Assembly: GCA_017302435.1 (NCBI GenBank) | Contig: JAFLDL010000019.1 | Span: 19,963-83,962 of the forward strand | DNA length: 64,000 bases | DNA from: Candidatus Accumulibacter necessarius | Lineage (GTDB): Bacteria; Pseudomonadota; Gammaproteobacteria; Burkholderiales; Rhodocyclaceae | Direction of reading: 5' to 3' | Shown: positions 8,090 through 21,128 of the stretch, in pieces | Layout of the letters: every line of letters begins with the position of its first letter | Numbering within the stretch: the first letter of the stretch is position 1 | The notes under the pieces: generated by a model | The model's input: only the letters and a program-made list of their open reading frames with translations | Database searches by the model: none | What the model was told of the DNA's origin: nothing | Position numbers and translations under genes: made by a program

Positions 8090-9759
8090 GGCCAGGCAAC
8101 GGCGGCCGCCAGGGTGAGCCAGATCAGCGCCTGACCCAGCGCCTGTGTATTGGTGAGGCCTTCCTGTGCGACCAGCCACACGGCCGCTACGGCACCAATG
8201 GTGGCCAGGGCACGCTCCAGCCACGCCCCGCGGTCGACCGGGTCGCCGAGCGCGGTCAGGGCCAGCAGCAAAGACACCGGCGCTGCGAGCAAGGGCCAGA
8301 CGAGCGGGCGGTAGCGGCCGTCGAACAGCAGTCCCAGCGCGATCAGCACGACGCTCCCGAGCAGCGCCGCTTGGGCGAGCGCCAGTCCCCGTATGGCCGG
8401 GGTGCTGGCCGCGCGCAGGGCGGCGACCACCCCCGGGCGGGCGGCAGGCGGACTGTCGCCGTCGAGTATCCGCCCGAGCCGCGCGGTCGCAAGCAGCGCA
8501 CACAGGCCGGCCGCGACGGCAACGCTGCCGCCGAGCAGCCAGTCGAGCGGGCGATGACTCCAGTCGACCAGCATCTGCCATTGCAGCAGCGTCAGCGCGC
8601 CGATCGCGGATCCCGCGAGGCCCGTCGCCGCGGCAGCCATGACCCGGCAGCGAAGCCTGGTGCCACTGGCGTCGGGCCGTCGAATGCCGCGCCGCAGCTT
8701 CCACAGCAGGCCGGCGCCACTTCCGACGACCATTGCCAACGGTATCCGCCACCAGTGCGGATCGGCGACGACCGGGCCGTGCAGGCTGACCCGCTGCTGG
8801 CCATCGGCGTCGAAGACGCCCCAGTAGCCGCCCATCGCGCCTTCCTGTCGGCGTTTCCACGGCTGGTCGAAGCCCTCGATCAGGTTGAGGCGTGGCCAGG
8901 CTCCGGCCTCGGAACCAAGCGGCGCGCCGGCATCGGCGGCGAGGAGTTCGCGCACGAAACGCGTCTGCTGCAGCCGCCCGGGCACCGCCGCTCCGCGCTG
9001 GCGGCCAGCCGCCGGCCAGCCGGTTTCGCCGATGAACACCGGCAGCGGCGCAAAGACTGCCTGGAGGCGCGCGTTGATCGCCGACACGTGGGCGATCGCC
9101 TCGTTCAGTGCCACCGGGTTGTCCTCCCAGTAGGGCAGCACATGGGCGGCGACGACATCGACGTGGTCGCGCAGCACGTCGGCATGGCGCAGCCAGAACG
9201 CCCAAACGTCGGCGTAGGCGATCGGTACGCTGGACGCGTGCTTGGCCCGCGCGAGCAGCGAAGCCAGCGCAGCCGGCGTCTGCTCGCCGCGCAGCAGGAC
9301 CTCGTTGCCAATCACCAGCAGGTCGATCACGTCGGCGTAGCCGCGGGCGAGCGCCAGTGCCCGCTGCAGTTGCGCCGCGTTCCTCGCCGCATCGCCATCG
9401 ATCCACGCCCCCAGCACCACCCGCATGCCCAGCTTTCGGGCGATCGCCGGCACCGCATCGAGTCCGTGGTCGACGCCATAGGTACGCACGCAGTCGGTCA
9501 TTTCGCGCAGCTGTCGCAGATCAGCTTCGATCTGCAACGCTTCGATGTGCAGTGCCGGGTCGGAGGGGGCGTGGCCGGGTCGGCGGAAAGGGGCATAAGA
9601 CAGGCAGGGCACGCGCAGGTCGCCGGCATCGGGCAAGGACACCGGCCGGCCCTGCAGAACGGCCCAGGCGAGCAGCACCAGGACGCCGAGCGCGAGCCCC
9701 GCCACGGCGGTCACTTGACGCCAGGGTGCGGGGGCTTGTCGTGAAGGCATCGCGGTCAT
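8044..9759 (-). CDS. GH17-family beta-glucan protein with membrane C-terminus (NdvC-like)
   Basis: 571 aa. A signal/anchor helix (VAGLALGVLVLLAWAVL) is followed by a glycoside hydrolase 17 domain: CLSYAPFR near the start, VIGNEVLLRGE with the acid/base Glu, FIGETGWPAAG with the nucleophile Glu and FDQPWKR near its end. The C-terminal part holds six or so membrane helices. The domain arrangement matches NdvC of Bradyrhizobium, which acts with NdvB in cyclic beta-1,3-1,6-glucan synthesis, probably as a branching transglycosylase. ATG 9759 has AGGAG 11 bases upstream; a GTG at 9771 is alternative. It is divergent from the GH17-GT2 gene. A decayed copy of part of this gene lies at 16.8 kb. Confidence 0.8.
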   Translation of the reverse strand: MTAMPSRQAPAPWRQVTAVAGLALGVLVLLAWAVLQGRPVSLPDAGDLRVPCLSYAPFRRPGHAPSDPALHIEALQIEADLRQLREMTDCVRTYGVDHGLDAVPAIARKLGMRVVLGAWIDGDAARNAAQLQRALALARGYADVIDLLVIGNEVLLRGEQTPAALASLLARAKHASSVPIAYADVWAFWLRHADVLRDHVDVVAAHVLPYWEDNPVALNEAIAHVSAINARLQAVFAPLPVFIGETGWPAAGRQRGAAVPGRLQQTRFVRELLAADAGAPLGSEAGAWPRLNLIEGFDQPWKRRQEGAMGGYWGVFDADGQQRVSLHGPVVADPHWWRIPLAMVVGSGAGLLWKLRRGIRRPDASGTRLRCRVMAAAATGLAGSAIGALTLLQWQMLVDWSHRPLDWLLGGSVAVAAGLCALLATARLGRILDGDSPPAARPGVVAALRAASTPAIRGLALAQAALLGSVVLIALGLLFDGRYRPLVWPLLAAPVSLLLALTALGDPVDRGAWLERALATIGAVAAVWLVAQEGLTNTQALGQALIWLTLAAAVAWPQGRACASGSDDGGR

Positions 9760-9809
9760 CTCAGCAGGCACTCCTGGCGCGGGAAGGAAAGCGGCGTTCG
9801 GGCGCCAGT

Positions 9810-12551
9810 GTGGGGGAGGTTGCGGCCATCGTAGCGCAGAAAGTGGGCGAGACCGGCAGTCCGCCGTCTTGCCCGCGGGCGGCTCCCGCGGCGGACCCGG
9901 CGCCGCACCCGCCCGCGCCCGGTCGAGGCAACGCTTTACGCTGGGCCAGCGCGCTGCTCATCGCCGCCTTGGTGGCGATCATCAATTTGCTGCTCTGGCG
10001 GGTCTTCAATCCGCCGCTGACCGCACCGGACGTGCCGTCGCGGGTTGCCGGGCTGGCCTACAACGGCTTCCAGCGCTGGCAAAGCCCGCTGAGCCAGCGC
10101 TTTCCGAGCGATGCTGCGCTGGCTGACGACCTGCAGCGGCTGGCCGGCCTGACCACCCGGCTGCGGACCTACAGCGCGAGCGAACTGCCGATGCTGCCGG
10201 AGCTGGCCGCGCAAGCCGGCTTGCGGCTGAGTGCCGGGGTCTGGCTCGACAGTCGTCGGCCGAACAACGAGCGGGAAATCGCTGCCATCATCGACGCCGT
10301 TCCCCGCCACCCCGGCATCGAGCGAGTGATCGCCGGCAACGAAAGCCAGTTGCGCGGGGTGCTTGCGCCGAGCGAGCTGTACGGCTACCTCGACCGCCTG
10401 CGGGCGGCGCTGCCAGTGCCGGTGTCGACCGCCGAGCCCTGGCATGTCTGGCTGCGGCAGCCGGCGCTGGTCGACCATGTGGATTTCATCACCGTGCATC
10501 TGCTGCCCTACTGGGAGGGGCTACCCGTCGAACTGGCGGTCGATTATGCGCTGCAACGCCTGCGCGAGTTGCGCCAGCGATTTCCGGGCAAGCCGGTGGT
10601 GATCGGCGAAATCGGTTGGCCGAGCCACGGCGACCGTGTGGCGGCGGCAGAGGCGACGCCGGCTGCGCAGGCCGGCTTCGTGCGTGCCTTTCTCGAACGG
10701 GCCGCCCGACTGGATGTCGATTATTATCTGCTGGAGGCGGTTGATCAGCCGTGGAAGCGCGCCACCGAGGGCGCAGTCGGTGCTCACTGGGGGCTGCTGG
10801 ACGCCGCGCGGCAGATCAAGTTCGCCTTCACCGGCCCGCTGCAGGCGGATCCGTTCTGGCCGGGCAAGGCGCTGGTCTCGTCGACCCTGGGCCTGCTGGC
10901 GATCCTGCCCTGGCTGATCGTTTTTTCGCCGATGCGGCTGGCCGGTCGAATTTCCTTTGCGCTCAGCCTGCAGGCGGTGCTTTCCTTCGCCGTGCTGCTC
11001 GCCACAGCGTTCCTTGCGGACTACCTGCGGCCGCTCGACCTCGTGCCGCTGGCCTTGCTGCTGCCGGCATTGGCGATGATCGCCGCGATCCTGTTGGTGC
11101 AGGCCTTCGAATTCGCCGAGTTGTTCTGGCCCGGGAGCCTGCGCCACCAGGCGGCGCTGCGCCCGTTGCCGGCCGGCGCGCCAGCCCCCTTCGTCAGCAT
11201 TCATCTCGCCTGCTGCAACGAGCCGCCGGCAATGGTCATCGCCACCATCGATCGCCTGCTGGCACTCGATTGGCCGGCCTTCGAGGTATTGGTGGTGGAT
11301 AACAATACCGGCGACCCGGCGCTGTGGCAGCCGGTGCAGGCGCACGTCAACGCCCGTCTGGCGGCCGCGCGGAGGGCAGCGCCGACGACCTCGCCCGGCC
11401 CAGGCCTGCGTTTTCTCCACCTGCCACGCTGGCCCGGCTACAAGGCAGGGGCCTTGAACGTCGCGCTCGCTCAAAGCGACCCGCGCGCCGAGTGGGTGGC
11501 GGTGGTCGACGCCGATTACCTGGTCAAGCCTGGCTGGCTGCGCGCCCTGGGTGGTCATTTCGCCGACCCGACGGTGGCCGTCGTGCAGTCGCCGCAAGCC
11601 CATCGCGACTGGGCGGGCAGCCGTCTGCGCCGGATGATGAACTGGGAGTACGACGGCTTCTTCCGTATCGGCATGCATCACCGCCAGGAGCGTGACGCCG
11701 CGATCCAGCACGGCACCATGACCTTGATCCGGGCGGCGGCCCTGCGCGGCGTCGGCGGCTGGGACGCCGGCAGTGTCTGCGAAGACACCGAACTCGGCCT
11801 GCGCCTGCTGCGCCAGGGCTTGCGGGTGGTCTATGTGGACGAGGTGCTGGGCACTGGCCTGGTGCCGAGCGATTTTGCCGCCTATCAGCGCCAGCGCCGG
11901 CGCTGGGCGCAGGGGGCGATGCAGATCCTGCGACGGCACCGCGCAGCGTTGCTCGGCCGATCCCGCTTGCGCCTGGCGCAGCGTTATCATTTCGTCGCCG
12001 GCTGGCTGCCCTGGCTGGGTGATGCCCTGCATCTGGCGTTCAGCGTCGTCGCCATCGGCTGGACGCTCGGCGTGCTCAGCGCGCCGCAGGTCTTCGGCCT
12101 GCCGACGCCGCTTTTTGTCGCGCCGCTGGTGGCTTTCATCGGGCTGCGGCTGCTGCTGATGCCGCTGCTCTACAGCCGCCGGGTGCCCTGCCGAGTGGCC
12201 GATATCGCTGGTGCCGCACTGGCCGGCATGGCGCTGTCGCACAGTATTGCCCGCGGCGTCATCGCCGGCCTCGTCGGGCGACGGGCGGTTTTCCACGTGA
12301 CCCGCAAGGGGCCGGTCGATCGCGCCGGAGACACTCGACCGGGTCGGCGACCCGGCGCCTTCGCCTCGGTGCGCGAGGAGACGGCGCTGATGACCGGCCT
12401 GCTGGCGTGTATTGCCGCGATCGGGGTGCACACTGCGGCAGCGAGTTCGGTCCCGGTGGTTTGGTTGCAGGTTGCGTTGGGCATGCAGGCGCTGCCCTAT
12501 GCCGCAGCGCTCGTCTGTGCCTGGCTGTCGCGTGCGGAGCAACGGCGATGA
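9810..12551 (+). CDS. ndvB: GH17-GT2 fusion, NdvB-like beta-glucan synthase
   Basis: About 913 aa from the proposed start. In order it has a membrane anchor (ALLIAALVAIINLLLW), a GH17 domain (GLAYNGFQRWQ, VIAGNESQLRG, VIGEIGWPSHG, AVDQPWKRATEG), several helices and a family 2 glycosyltransferase. The GT2 part shows SIHLACCNEPP, the metal-binding VVDADYL, CEDTEL and QRRRWAQG, followed by more helices. The same fusion is known for NdvB of Pseudomonas aeruginosa, which makes periplasmic cyclic beta-1,3-glucans linked to biofilm antibiotic tolerance. The start is uncertain. No ATG lies near the conserved N-terminus, and GTG 9741, 9810 and 9843 are all possible, none with an ideally spaced Shine-Dalgarno site. 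Confidence 0.8.
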   Translation: MGEVAAIVAQKVGETGSPPSCPRAAPAADPAPHPPAPGRGNALRWASALLIAALVAIINLLLWRVFNPPLTAPDVPSRVAGLAYNGFQRWQSPLSQRFPSDAALADDLQRLAGLTTRLRTYSASELPMLPELAAQAGLRLSAGVWLDSRRPNNEREIAAIIDAVPRHPGIERVIAGNESQLRGVLAPSELYGYLDRLRAALPVPVSTAEPWHVWLRQPALVDHVDFITVHLLPYWEGLPVELAVDYALQRLRELRQRFPGKPVVIGEIGWPSHGDRVAAAEATPAAQAGFVRAFLERAARLDVDYYLLEAVDQPWKRATEGAVGAHWGLLDAARQIKFAFTGPLQADPFWPGKALVSSTLGLLAILPWLIVFSPMRLAGRISFALSLQAVLSFAVLLATAFLADYLRPLDLVPLALLLPALAMIAAILLVQAFEFAELFWPGSLRHQAALRPLPAGAPAPFVSIHLACCNEPPAMVIATIDRLLALDWPAFEVLVVDNNTGDPALWQPVQAHVNARLAAARRAAPTTSPGPGLRFLHLPRWPGYKAGALNVALAQSDPRAEWVAVVDADYLVKPGWLRALGGHFADPTVAVVQSPQAHRDWAGSRLRRMMNWEYDGFFRIGMHHRQERDAAIQHGTMTLIRAAALRGVGGWDAGSVCEDTELGLRLLRQGLRVVYVDEVLGTGLVPSDFAAYQRQRRRWAQGAMQILRRHRAALLGRSRLRLAQRYHFVAGWLPWLGDALHLAFSVVAIGWTLGVLSAPQVFGLPTPLFVAPLVAFIGLRLLLMPLLYSRRVPCRVADIAGAALAGMALSHSIARGVIAGLVGRRAVFHVTRKGPVDRAGDTRPGRRPGAFASVREETALMTGLLACIAAIGVHTAAASSVPVVWLQVALGMQALPYAAALVCAWLSRAEQRR

Positions 12552-13196
12552 CGCAGAGGTCGGGGGCTTCGTTGTCGCCGCCGAACTCTCAGCTGCCCAT
12601 CTCCTCGTCGTGCTCATGCCGCCCAGGTCGTGACGGACGCAGAGGCGCAGAATTTGCTGTCACACCACCGCCTGAACATTGGCGACGGCGACCGCATCCG
12701 GCCCGGTCGCGGCATGAACTCGTTCGACGTCGGGAGCCGGCGGGCCGAAGGGCTCGCCTGCGAGGATGTCACCCACCGAACCCGCGACGAACTGGTCAAG
12801 GCCCGCCGGCCGCGTCTCGCGTCGACCCCACTCGAAAACGGAAGGGACCACAGCCAAAATCGAGTGGTGCGAACGGTAGGTCACTCACCAGATACCGGTC
12901 GCGCGGCCCGACGTAGAACAGACTCTGGACTGGATTCCCGCTTGCGCGGGAATGACGGAACTCCTGGACGGTTTGCGGTGGCAATGCCTGGAATTTGCCT
13001 CAACGGACATTCGCTTTGCAGGAAGACGACCCACAGGCTCTATCGACGCCTGAGTACTCTGAGCACGAATTCGGTCAGCCTGTCGTCTGATCGGTGCGGG
13101 TCGTAAGCGCCAATGTGCAGCCGCTACCGGGGCGGGGATAAGCCGATGCCAGGTCGCGGCTGCACGGGACAGGCTTTTTGAGGCCTATCCCTGAGA
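12552..13196. other. Intergenic stretch with decayed coding-like debris
   Basis: About 645 bases between the glucan synthase and the 3' end of katG. Minus-strand frames around 12660-12880 show coding-like text (for example GLDQFVAGSVGDILAGEPFG) that is interrupted by frame changes and stops, so it may be a dead gene. No family is recognised. A 20-base dyad repeat lies at 12934. Confidence 0.4.
12934..12953. repeat. dRS3-like 20-bp dyad repeat
   Basis: ATTCCCGCTTGCGCGGGAAT fits the ATTCCC-N8-GGGAAT consensus of the Neisseria dRS3 element exactly. The flanks (ACTGG before, GACGG after) also match the extended form of this repeat common in proteobacteria. A single copy is present in this window. 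Confidence 0.7.
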
Positions 13197-16093
<2,897 letters not shown>

Positions 16094-16783
16094 ATGCTGA
16101 AGAAACTTGCCACGCTCGTCGGCCTCGGCGTCGCGGCGGGAGTGGCTGCGCCAACGACCGCTTACACGCCGTATCGCGATTCGTCGACTAACACGATCTA
16201 CAACCTGCTTTTCTGCGACGACCTGGCGCTTTTCAAGGCCAGTCACCAGGGAGCCGTCGAAGGGCCCTGGAAAACTCTCTTCGCCCAACCGGCAGATCGG
16301 GAAGGGCTCCAGGCGCTGGCAGCGAATGCGACAGAGGAAGCCCGCCTTCGCATTCTCGCCAGCAACGCCCTTCGAAAACTGTCCGTGCCGACTCAACGGA
16401 AAGAACTGCTGGGCGTGATTGTCGAAGTGGGGCTCGACGGCGGACTCGACACGCTGGCTGCATACCAGGACGGCCGCGCTCGATACATCAATCAATCCGG
16501 AAAGATGGTCGTCTGGGAGGCCGCGGCGCCAGACGTGGATAGCAAGATCAGGCAGCTGTTCCGTGCCTCGCAGGCGGCGGTGGACAAACTTGGTCCCTGG
16601 GACAAGCCGCGACTCGCACCGCCGCCGAGCGGGGCCATGCGGCTCACTTTCCTGGTCAGCGACGGGCTCTACTTCGGGCAAGGCCCGATGGCTGATCTCC
16701 AGAACGATCCGATGGGAGGGCCGGTGGTTACTGCGGCCACTGAATTGATGGTTGCACTGACGCGCAAAGTGCGCCCCGACTGA
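16094..16783 (+). CDS. Exported hypothetical protein
   Basis: 229 aa. The N-terminus MLKKLATLVGLGVAAGVAAP with cleavage probably near TTAYTP looks like a Sec signal peptide. The mature part starts YTPYRDSSTNTIYNLLFCDD and has a central region resembling a small helical repeat (LRILASNALRKLSVPTQRKELLGVIVEV). The C-terminus reads LTFLVSDGLYFGQGPMADLQ. No family is recognised. ATG 16094 has AAGGAG at 6 bases, which decides it over an upstream ATG at 16076. It stands alone between katG and a small motility-family gene. Confidence 0.75.
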   Translation: MLKKLATLVGLGVAAGVAAPTTAYTPYRDSSTNTIYNLLFCDDLALFKASHQGAVEGPWKTLFAQPADREGLQALAANATEEARLRILASNALRKLSVPTQRKELLGVIVEVGLDGGLDTLAAYQDGRARYINQSGKMVVWEAAAPDVDSKIRQLFRASQAAVDKLGPWDKPRLAPPPSGAMRLTFLVSDGLYFGQGPMADLQNDPMGGPVVTAATELMVALTRKVRPD

Positions 16784-17086
16784 ACGGTCGCACGTCGGCA
16801 CAGGCGATCGGTACGCTGGACGCGTGCTTTGCGCGCCCAACCGCTCATTTCGCGCAGCCGTCGGAGGTCGGCTTTGATCTGCGACTGACCACGAATTCGA
16901 CCCGCGCATTACCTGGTAAGTGTGGCTTGGAATTGGCCATCCGCAAAGGTCCAGACTGAAGCAAGATGAGCTGCCATCGCCCGTCGATCGTCGCTCATGG
17001 TGCCTGCGCGGGATTGGCCTCAAGAATCCGGCGGATCTGCCGTAGAAGCAGGTTCACGGTCAACAGATCACGGGAGCTTGGAAATC
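16784..17086. other. Gene-free stretch holding a decayed GH17 fragment
   Basis: 300 bases with no intact ORF. Positions 16802-16829 are identical to 9216-9243 of the NdvC-like gene, and 16845-16885 resemble 9498-9538 of the same gene. The copy therefore has an internal deletion and keeps the minus-strand coding orientation. Confidence 0.75.
16802..16885 (-). pseudogene. Remnant of the NdvC-like GH17 gene
   Basis: Two blocks match the intact gene at 8.0-9.8 kb. A 28-base perfect match (16802-16829 with 9216-9243) is followed after 15 bases by a diverged block of about 41 bases (16845-16885 with 9498-9538). About 250 bases of the parent gene are missing between them. Confidence 0.75.
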
Positions 17087-17281
17087 ATGGACGTGTCAGC
17101 CATCGCCAGCATGGCGACAGAGATGAGTCAGGCAAGGACGACGGAAGCGTTGCAGGTGGCGGTGTTGAAGAAGGCGCTCGACATTCAGGCACAGGGCGCC
17201 CTGCAGCTTATTGAGGCGGCTTCGCAGGTCATCCCCAGCAACCCGCCGCATCTCGGCAACGCCGTCGACACCGTCGCGTAG
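17087..17281 (+). CDS. YjfB-family small protein
   Basis: 64 aa, MDVSAIASMATEMSQART through VLKKALDIQAQGALQLIEA. This matches the short YjfB 'putative motility protein' family, helical proteins of unknown biochemical role found in many flagellated bacteria. ATG 17087 starts the conserved MDVSAIA motif. A GGAG lies about 13 bases upstream. No flagellar gene is in the window, so a motility role is only the family name. Confidence 0.7.
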   Translation: MDVSAIASMATEMSQARTTEALQVAVLKKALDIQAQGALQLIEAASQVIPSNPPHLGNAVDTVA

Positions 17282-17310
17282 CGCCGGCGGTCCACCCGCG
17301 ATCCCGCTCG

Positions 17311-20300
17311 TCACTCCGGTGTGACCGGGCCGGTGGCTGCGGTAATCGCTGCCGGTCCTCCAGCCAGTGTCCTGGCCAGAGACTCGAGTTCGCCGCCGAC
17401 AGCCGCCATTGCGGCGCCAAGCGCGGCGTCGGGAACCCGTAGGTCTGCGTTGGCGCGCAGCATCTGCTCCAGGCGTGCCGCCAATTCTGCCAGCCGCTTG
17501 GCTCCCATGAGGCCGCCGGTGCCTTTCAGTGTGTGCGCCACGCGTACCGCGGTGACGTGATCCCCTTCGGCCAGGCTCGCCGCCAGCAGCGACATGTCGT
17601 CGCCGTGGGAGGCGAGAAAGTTGTCGATCAGGGCCACATACCTCCCGGTATTACCGCGCAAGGTAACGAGGATTTGCGCGGTGTCAACGCCGGGCAAGGC
17701 GGACAGGCGTGCCATGGCGGCTTCGGCCACTGCTTCCGGCGCCGGGGTTGCCGGCCGTGCCGCCGCCGGCTCTCGCGCCGGCCCGCTGTCCGTGCGCTCG
17801 GGGACATTCACCATCGCACCGGGCAGCCATTTCAGCAATGCCGCATAGAGCAGGCCAGGAGCCATGGGTTTGCTGACGAAGTCGTTCATGCCTGCCTGCT
17901 CGCAGGTTCGGCGATCCTCGTCGAAGGCGTTGGCGGTCATCGCCACGATCGGTCGGGTTTGCCAGCCGGGCAGGGTGCGGATGGCGCGGGTAGCCTCCAC
18001 GCCGTCCATGTTCGGCATCTGCATGTCCATCAGGATCAGGTCGTAGTCGGCGCTCCGTACCATTGCGAGCGCCTGTTCTCCGTCGGCCGCCGTGTCCACC
18101 GCCAGGCCGACGGCATGCAACAGTTCCTGTGCCACCTCACGGTTGATGGCGTTGTCTTCTGCCAGCAGGATGCGATTCCCGGCGCAACGCTGGCGCAGCC
18201 TGAGCTCGGCATCGGCAATCTCAAGGGCCCGACTGACGGGCATGATGCCACGACCGCGTAGCAGGCGAGCGGTCAGCCAGAAGGTGCTGCCGACGCCGGG
18301 CGTGCTGTCAACGCCGACTTCGCCACCCATCAGGCGTGCGAGGTGCGCGGTGATGGCGAGCCCGAGGCCCGTGCCGCCGTACTTGCGCGTTGTCGAGGCG
18401 TCGGCCTGTTCGAAGGCCTGAAACAGTCGGGCCATCTGGTCGACGGCGATACCGATCCCGGTGTCCTCGACCTCGAAGCGCACCAGCAATTCGTCACCCT
18501 GCTCGTCGAGCAGCCTGGCGCGCAGGGCAATCGAGCCCTGGTCGGTGAACTTGACCGCGTTGCCGCCGTAATTGAGCAGTGCCTGGCGCAGCCGCGTCGG
18601 GTCACCGCGCAACCACAGCGGTACGGCATCACGGTCGAGGTCGATCCGCAATCCCTTGCGGCGAGCCGATTCGCCGATGATCGAAGCGACGTTGTCGAGG
18701 ATCGCCGAGAGATGGAAATCCGTGCTCTCCACCTGCAGCCGGCCGGCTTCGATCTTGGACAGGTCGAGGACATCGCTGATGAGGGCGAGGAGGTGCTGCG
18801 CGGCGCCGTCGATCTTGTCGAGTCGCTCGGCCTGTGCCGCCGTCGCTCCGGCACGCCGCAGGAGATGCGTCAGGCCGATGATGGCGTTCATCGGCGTACG
18901 GATCTCGTGGCTCATGTTGGCCAGGAAAGCACTCTTGGCGAGGTTGGCGGCCTCGGCCGCCTCGGCGCGACGGGCAAGCTCCGCCTGCATCTCGGCGATC
19001 TCACGCTCGCGCCGGCTGCGCTCGCTGTTGTCGACCATCGTCGACCGGCTGCAGAGGAACTCCCCTGCGGCATTGCCCACCAGGTCGGCGCTGATCAGCA
19101 CCGGCAGGATACTGCCATCCTTGCGCAGCCAGTCAAAAGCCAGATCGCGTACGTGGCCGCTGCGGCTGAAGTCGGCAAAGCGCTGACAGAACAGGGCGCG
19201 GCTTTCGGCGGTCATGAATTCGCCGACCTTGCGGCCGACATACTCTTCTCGGGAGTAGCCGAGCAAGTCGAGTTCAGTCTGATTGACCGCGATGATCGTC
19301 GCATCGGCGGCCAGCGAGTGATAGCCACAGGGTGCGCGGTCGTAAAGGTCGGCGATCTCCGCGGCGCGTTGTGCCAGAGCGCGGTTGGCTTCGGCCAGTT
19401 CGGCGGTCCGTTCGGCGACCAGCTCTTCGAGGCGATGGCGGTGGCGAGCGAGTTCGTCGCCCATTCGCTTCTTCTCGGTGATGTCTCTCGACAGGACGAT
19501 GAAACGCATCTCCGCGGCGGCAGCGGGGGCCTTGGGTGCCACCGAGAGTTCGGACCAGCGCTCGCCCTGCGGCACATTCAGGGCGATGACCTTGCCGGAT
19601 GAGGAGCCGGTTTCCAGAGCTTCCCGGAGCGCCGCCAGGCAGGTCGCCGCCGCCTCCGGGGGAAGGACGTCAACGACGGTCTTGCCGATGGGCATCTCGG
19701 TCGGGGCGGCCAGCAATTCGGTGCGGGGCGAATGGTAGTCGTAGTAGCGGCCATCCAGGTCAAGCTCGAACAACAGGTCAGGTATGGCATGCAGGGTCGC
19801 CTCGAGCTTGTTTTTCGCCGCCAGGGTCTGGGTTTCGGCATGTTTGCGCTCGGTGATGTCCTGGACCGTGCCGATCATGCGCCAGGGCTTGCCGTCGGCA
19901 TCCCGTTCGAGGGCGCCATGGCCGAGCAGCCAGCGGCTCACCCCGTCGATCGGGCGTGTGCGAAATTCCAGGCCCGGCATGGGCTGCCCGGCCTGGCAGG
20001 CGGCGGACCAGTCATGCATTCGCGGCCGGTCGTCGGGATGCAGCAGGTCGATAAACCGCTCGAAACCCAGCGACTCGCCTGGCCGCGGCGGCAGCCCATA
20101 GAGTCGGAAGGCTTCCTCGCTCCAGGTGACCTGACCGGACGCGAGGTCGACCATCCAGCTACCGACATGCGCGATGGCCTGCGAATCGGCGAGCAATCGT
20201 TGCTGTTCGCGCAGCGTGTTCTCGGCTCGCTTACGTTCCGTGATGTCGCGGGAAATTCCGAACAGACCGATCACCCTTCCCTGGCCATCTCGCAACGGCC

Positions 20301-20877
20301 CCTTGGTCGCCAGGAACGTGAGTTCCCCCTCGGCGGTGGTCAACGTCTCTTCGAAGGTGCTGGTCGTGTTATCGGCAATTACCCGGAGGTCGTTGGCACG
20401 AATCATCGCAGCCTGCTCCGGCGGAAAGAGCACGGTGTCGTCGTAGCCCGCAATCTCGTCGGCCCGCTTGTCGATCAGTCGGGCCGCTCCCCGGCTGAAG
20501 GCCAGGTAACGACCTTCGAGATCCTTGGCGAAGATGGCGTCGGTCGACGCCTCGACGATAGCGGCGAGCAGTTGCTGGTTGCGAAGTCCCTCCGCCCGCG
20601 CTTCCTGCTCGCGCCGCGACCAGTCCAGCGCTTGCTGGAGGAGGCGCCGCACCAGGCCATAGAGCAGCAGTGACGTTACGGCGACGAACAGCCAGCCTTT
20701 CAGGGTGCTGGCGAGAAGGATGTGGCCGGGATCCTGCAAAAGCCACGCGACCGCCTTGTCGGAGAGCACTATCCAGAGGCCGGCAAAGATCGCGTAGATG
20801 AGGACCAGCCGCAGAGCGGCGCCGGTCGGCTGTGGTCCGGCCGTCGCCTGGTTCGGTTGTGCGGCAGAGGAATTCAT
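17311..20877 (-). CDS. Hybrid sensor histidine kinase with four PAS domains, REC and HPT
   Basis: 1188 aa. Two membrane helices (about 21-40 and 53-77) are followed by PAS domains around 103-215, 225-345, 350-470 and 505-620. Then come HisKA with phospho-acceptor H657 in [12 protein letters not shown], HATPase_c ([16 protein letters not shown]), a receiver domain with D951 in [11 protein letters not shown] and a C-terminal HPT domain with H1115 in [10 protein letters not shown]. This is a complete BarA/ArcB-like phosphorelay in one chain, so its output should pass to a separate response regulator that is not encoded nearby. The input is probably cytoplasmic, since little sequence lies between the two helices. 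It is convergent with the small YjfB gene. Confidence 0.93.
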   Translation of the reverse strand: MNSSAAQPNQATAGPQPTGAALRLVLIYAIFAGLWIVLSDKAVAWLLQDPGHILLASTLKGWLFVAVTSLLLYGLVRRLLQQALDWSRREQEARAEGLRNQQLLAAIVEASTDAIFAKDLEGRYLAFSRGAARLIDKRADEIAGYDDTVLFPPEQAAMIRANDLRVIADNTTSTFEETLTTAEGELTFLATKGPLRDGQGRVIGLFGISRDITERKRAENTLREQQRLLADSQAIAHVGSWMVDLASGQVTWSEEAFRLYGLPPRPGESLGFERFIDLLHPDDRPRMHDWSAACQAGQPMPGLEFRTRPIDGVSRWLLGHGALERDADGKPWRMIGTVQDITERKHAETQTLAAKNKLEATLHAIPDLLFELDLDGRYYDYHSPRTELLAAPTEMPIGKTVVDVLPPEAAATCLAALREALETGSSSGKVIALNVPQGERWSELSVAPKAPAAAAEMRFIVLSRDITEKKRMGDELARHRHRLEELVAERTAELAEANRALAQRAAEIADLYDRAPCGYHSLAADATIIAVNQTELDLLGYSREEYVGRKVGEFMTAESRALFCQRFADFSRSGHVRDLAFDWLRKDGSILPVLISADLVGNAAGEFLCSRSTMVDNSERSRREREIAEMQAELARRAEAAEAANLAKSAFLANMSHEIRTPMNAIIGLTHLLRRAGATAAQAERLDKIDGAAQHLLALISDVLDLSKIEAGRLQVESTDFHLSAILDNVASIIGESARRKGLRIDLDRDAVPLWLRGDPTRLRQALLNYGGNAVKFTDQGSIALRARLLDEQGDELLVRFEVEDTGIGIAVDQMARLFQAFEQADASTTRKYGGTGLGLAITAHLARLMGGEVGVDSTPGVGSTFWLTARLLRGRGIMPVSRALEIADAELRLRQRCAGNRILLAEDNAINREVAQELLHAVGLAVDTAADGEQALAMVRSADYDLILMDMQMPNMDGVEATRAIRTLPGWQTRPIVAMTANAFDEDRRTCEQAGMNDFVSKPMAPGLLYAALLKWLPGAMVNVPERTDSGPAREPAAARPATPAPEAVAEAAMARLSALPGVDTAQILVTLRGNTGRYVALIDNFLASHGDDMSLLAASLAEGDHVTAVRVAHTLKGTGGLMGAKRLAELAARLEQMLRANADLRVPDAALGAAMAAVGGELESLARTLAGGPAAITAATGPVTPE

Positions 20878-21128
20878 GGCGGTGCTTTCCTGGGGCCTTT
20901 CAGCTTTGACCGTCGCGGATCGTCACGGTTGTCGACACATTCTTTGACGATCGGGAGAACAGGGTTCCTTTGCGTACTCGGTCGGGCAGCCTCCCTGAGT
21001 GACACGCAAATAGTAGTCTCTTTGCCAATCAGTATGAACCCGAATGGGCTGCCGCAAGGGCGAGCCCGGAGCGTGGCCGATCCCTCAGGAGCGAGGGTTG
21101 TTAAGTTGAAGCGGGCATGGTGGGCAAT

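Noticed and set aside
8086-9744. 552-codon plus-strand ORF opposite the GH17 gene
   Set aside because: It has no recognisable domain and is rich in Arg, Gln and Gly, typical of an antisense shadow frame.
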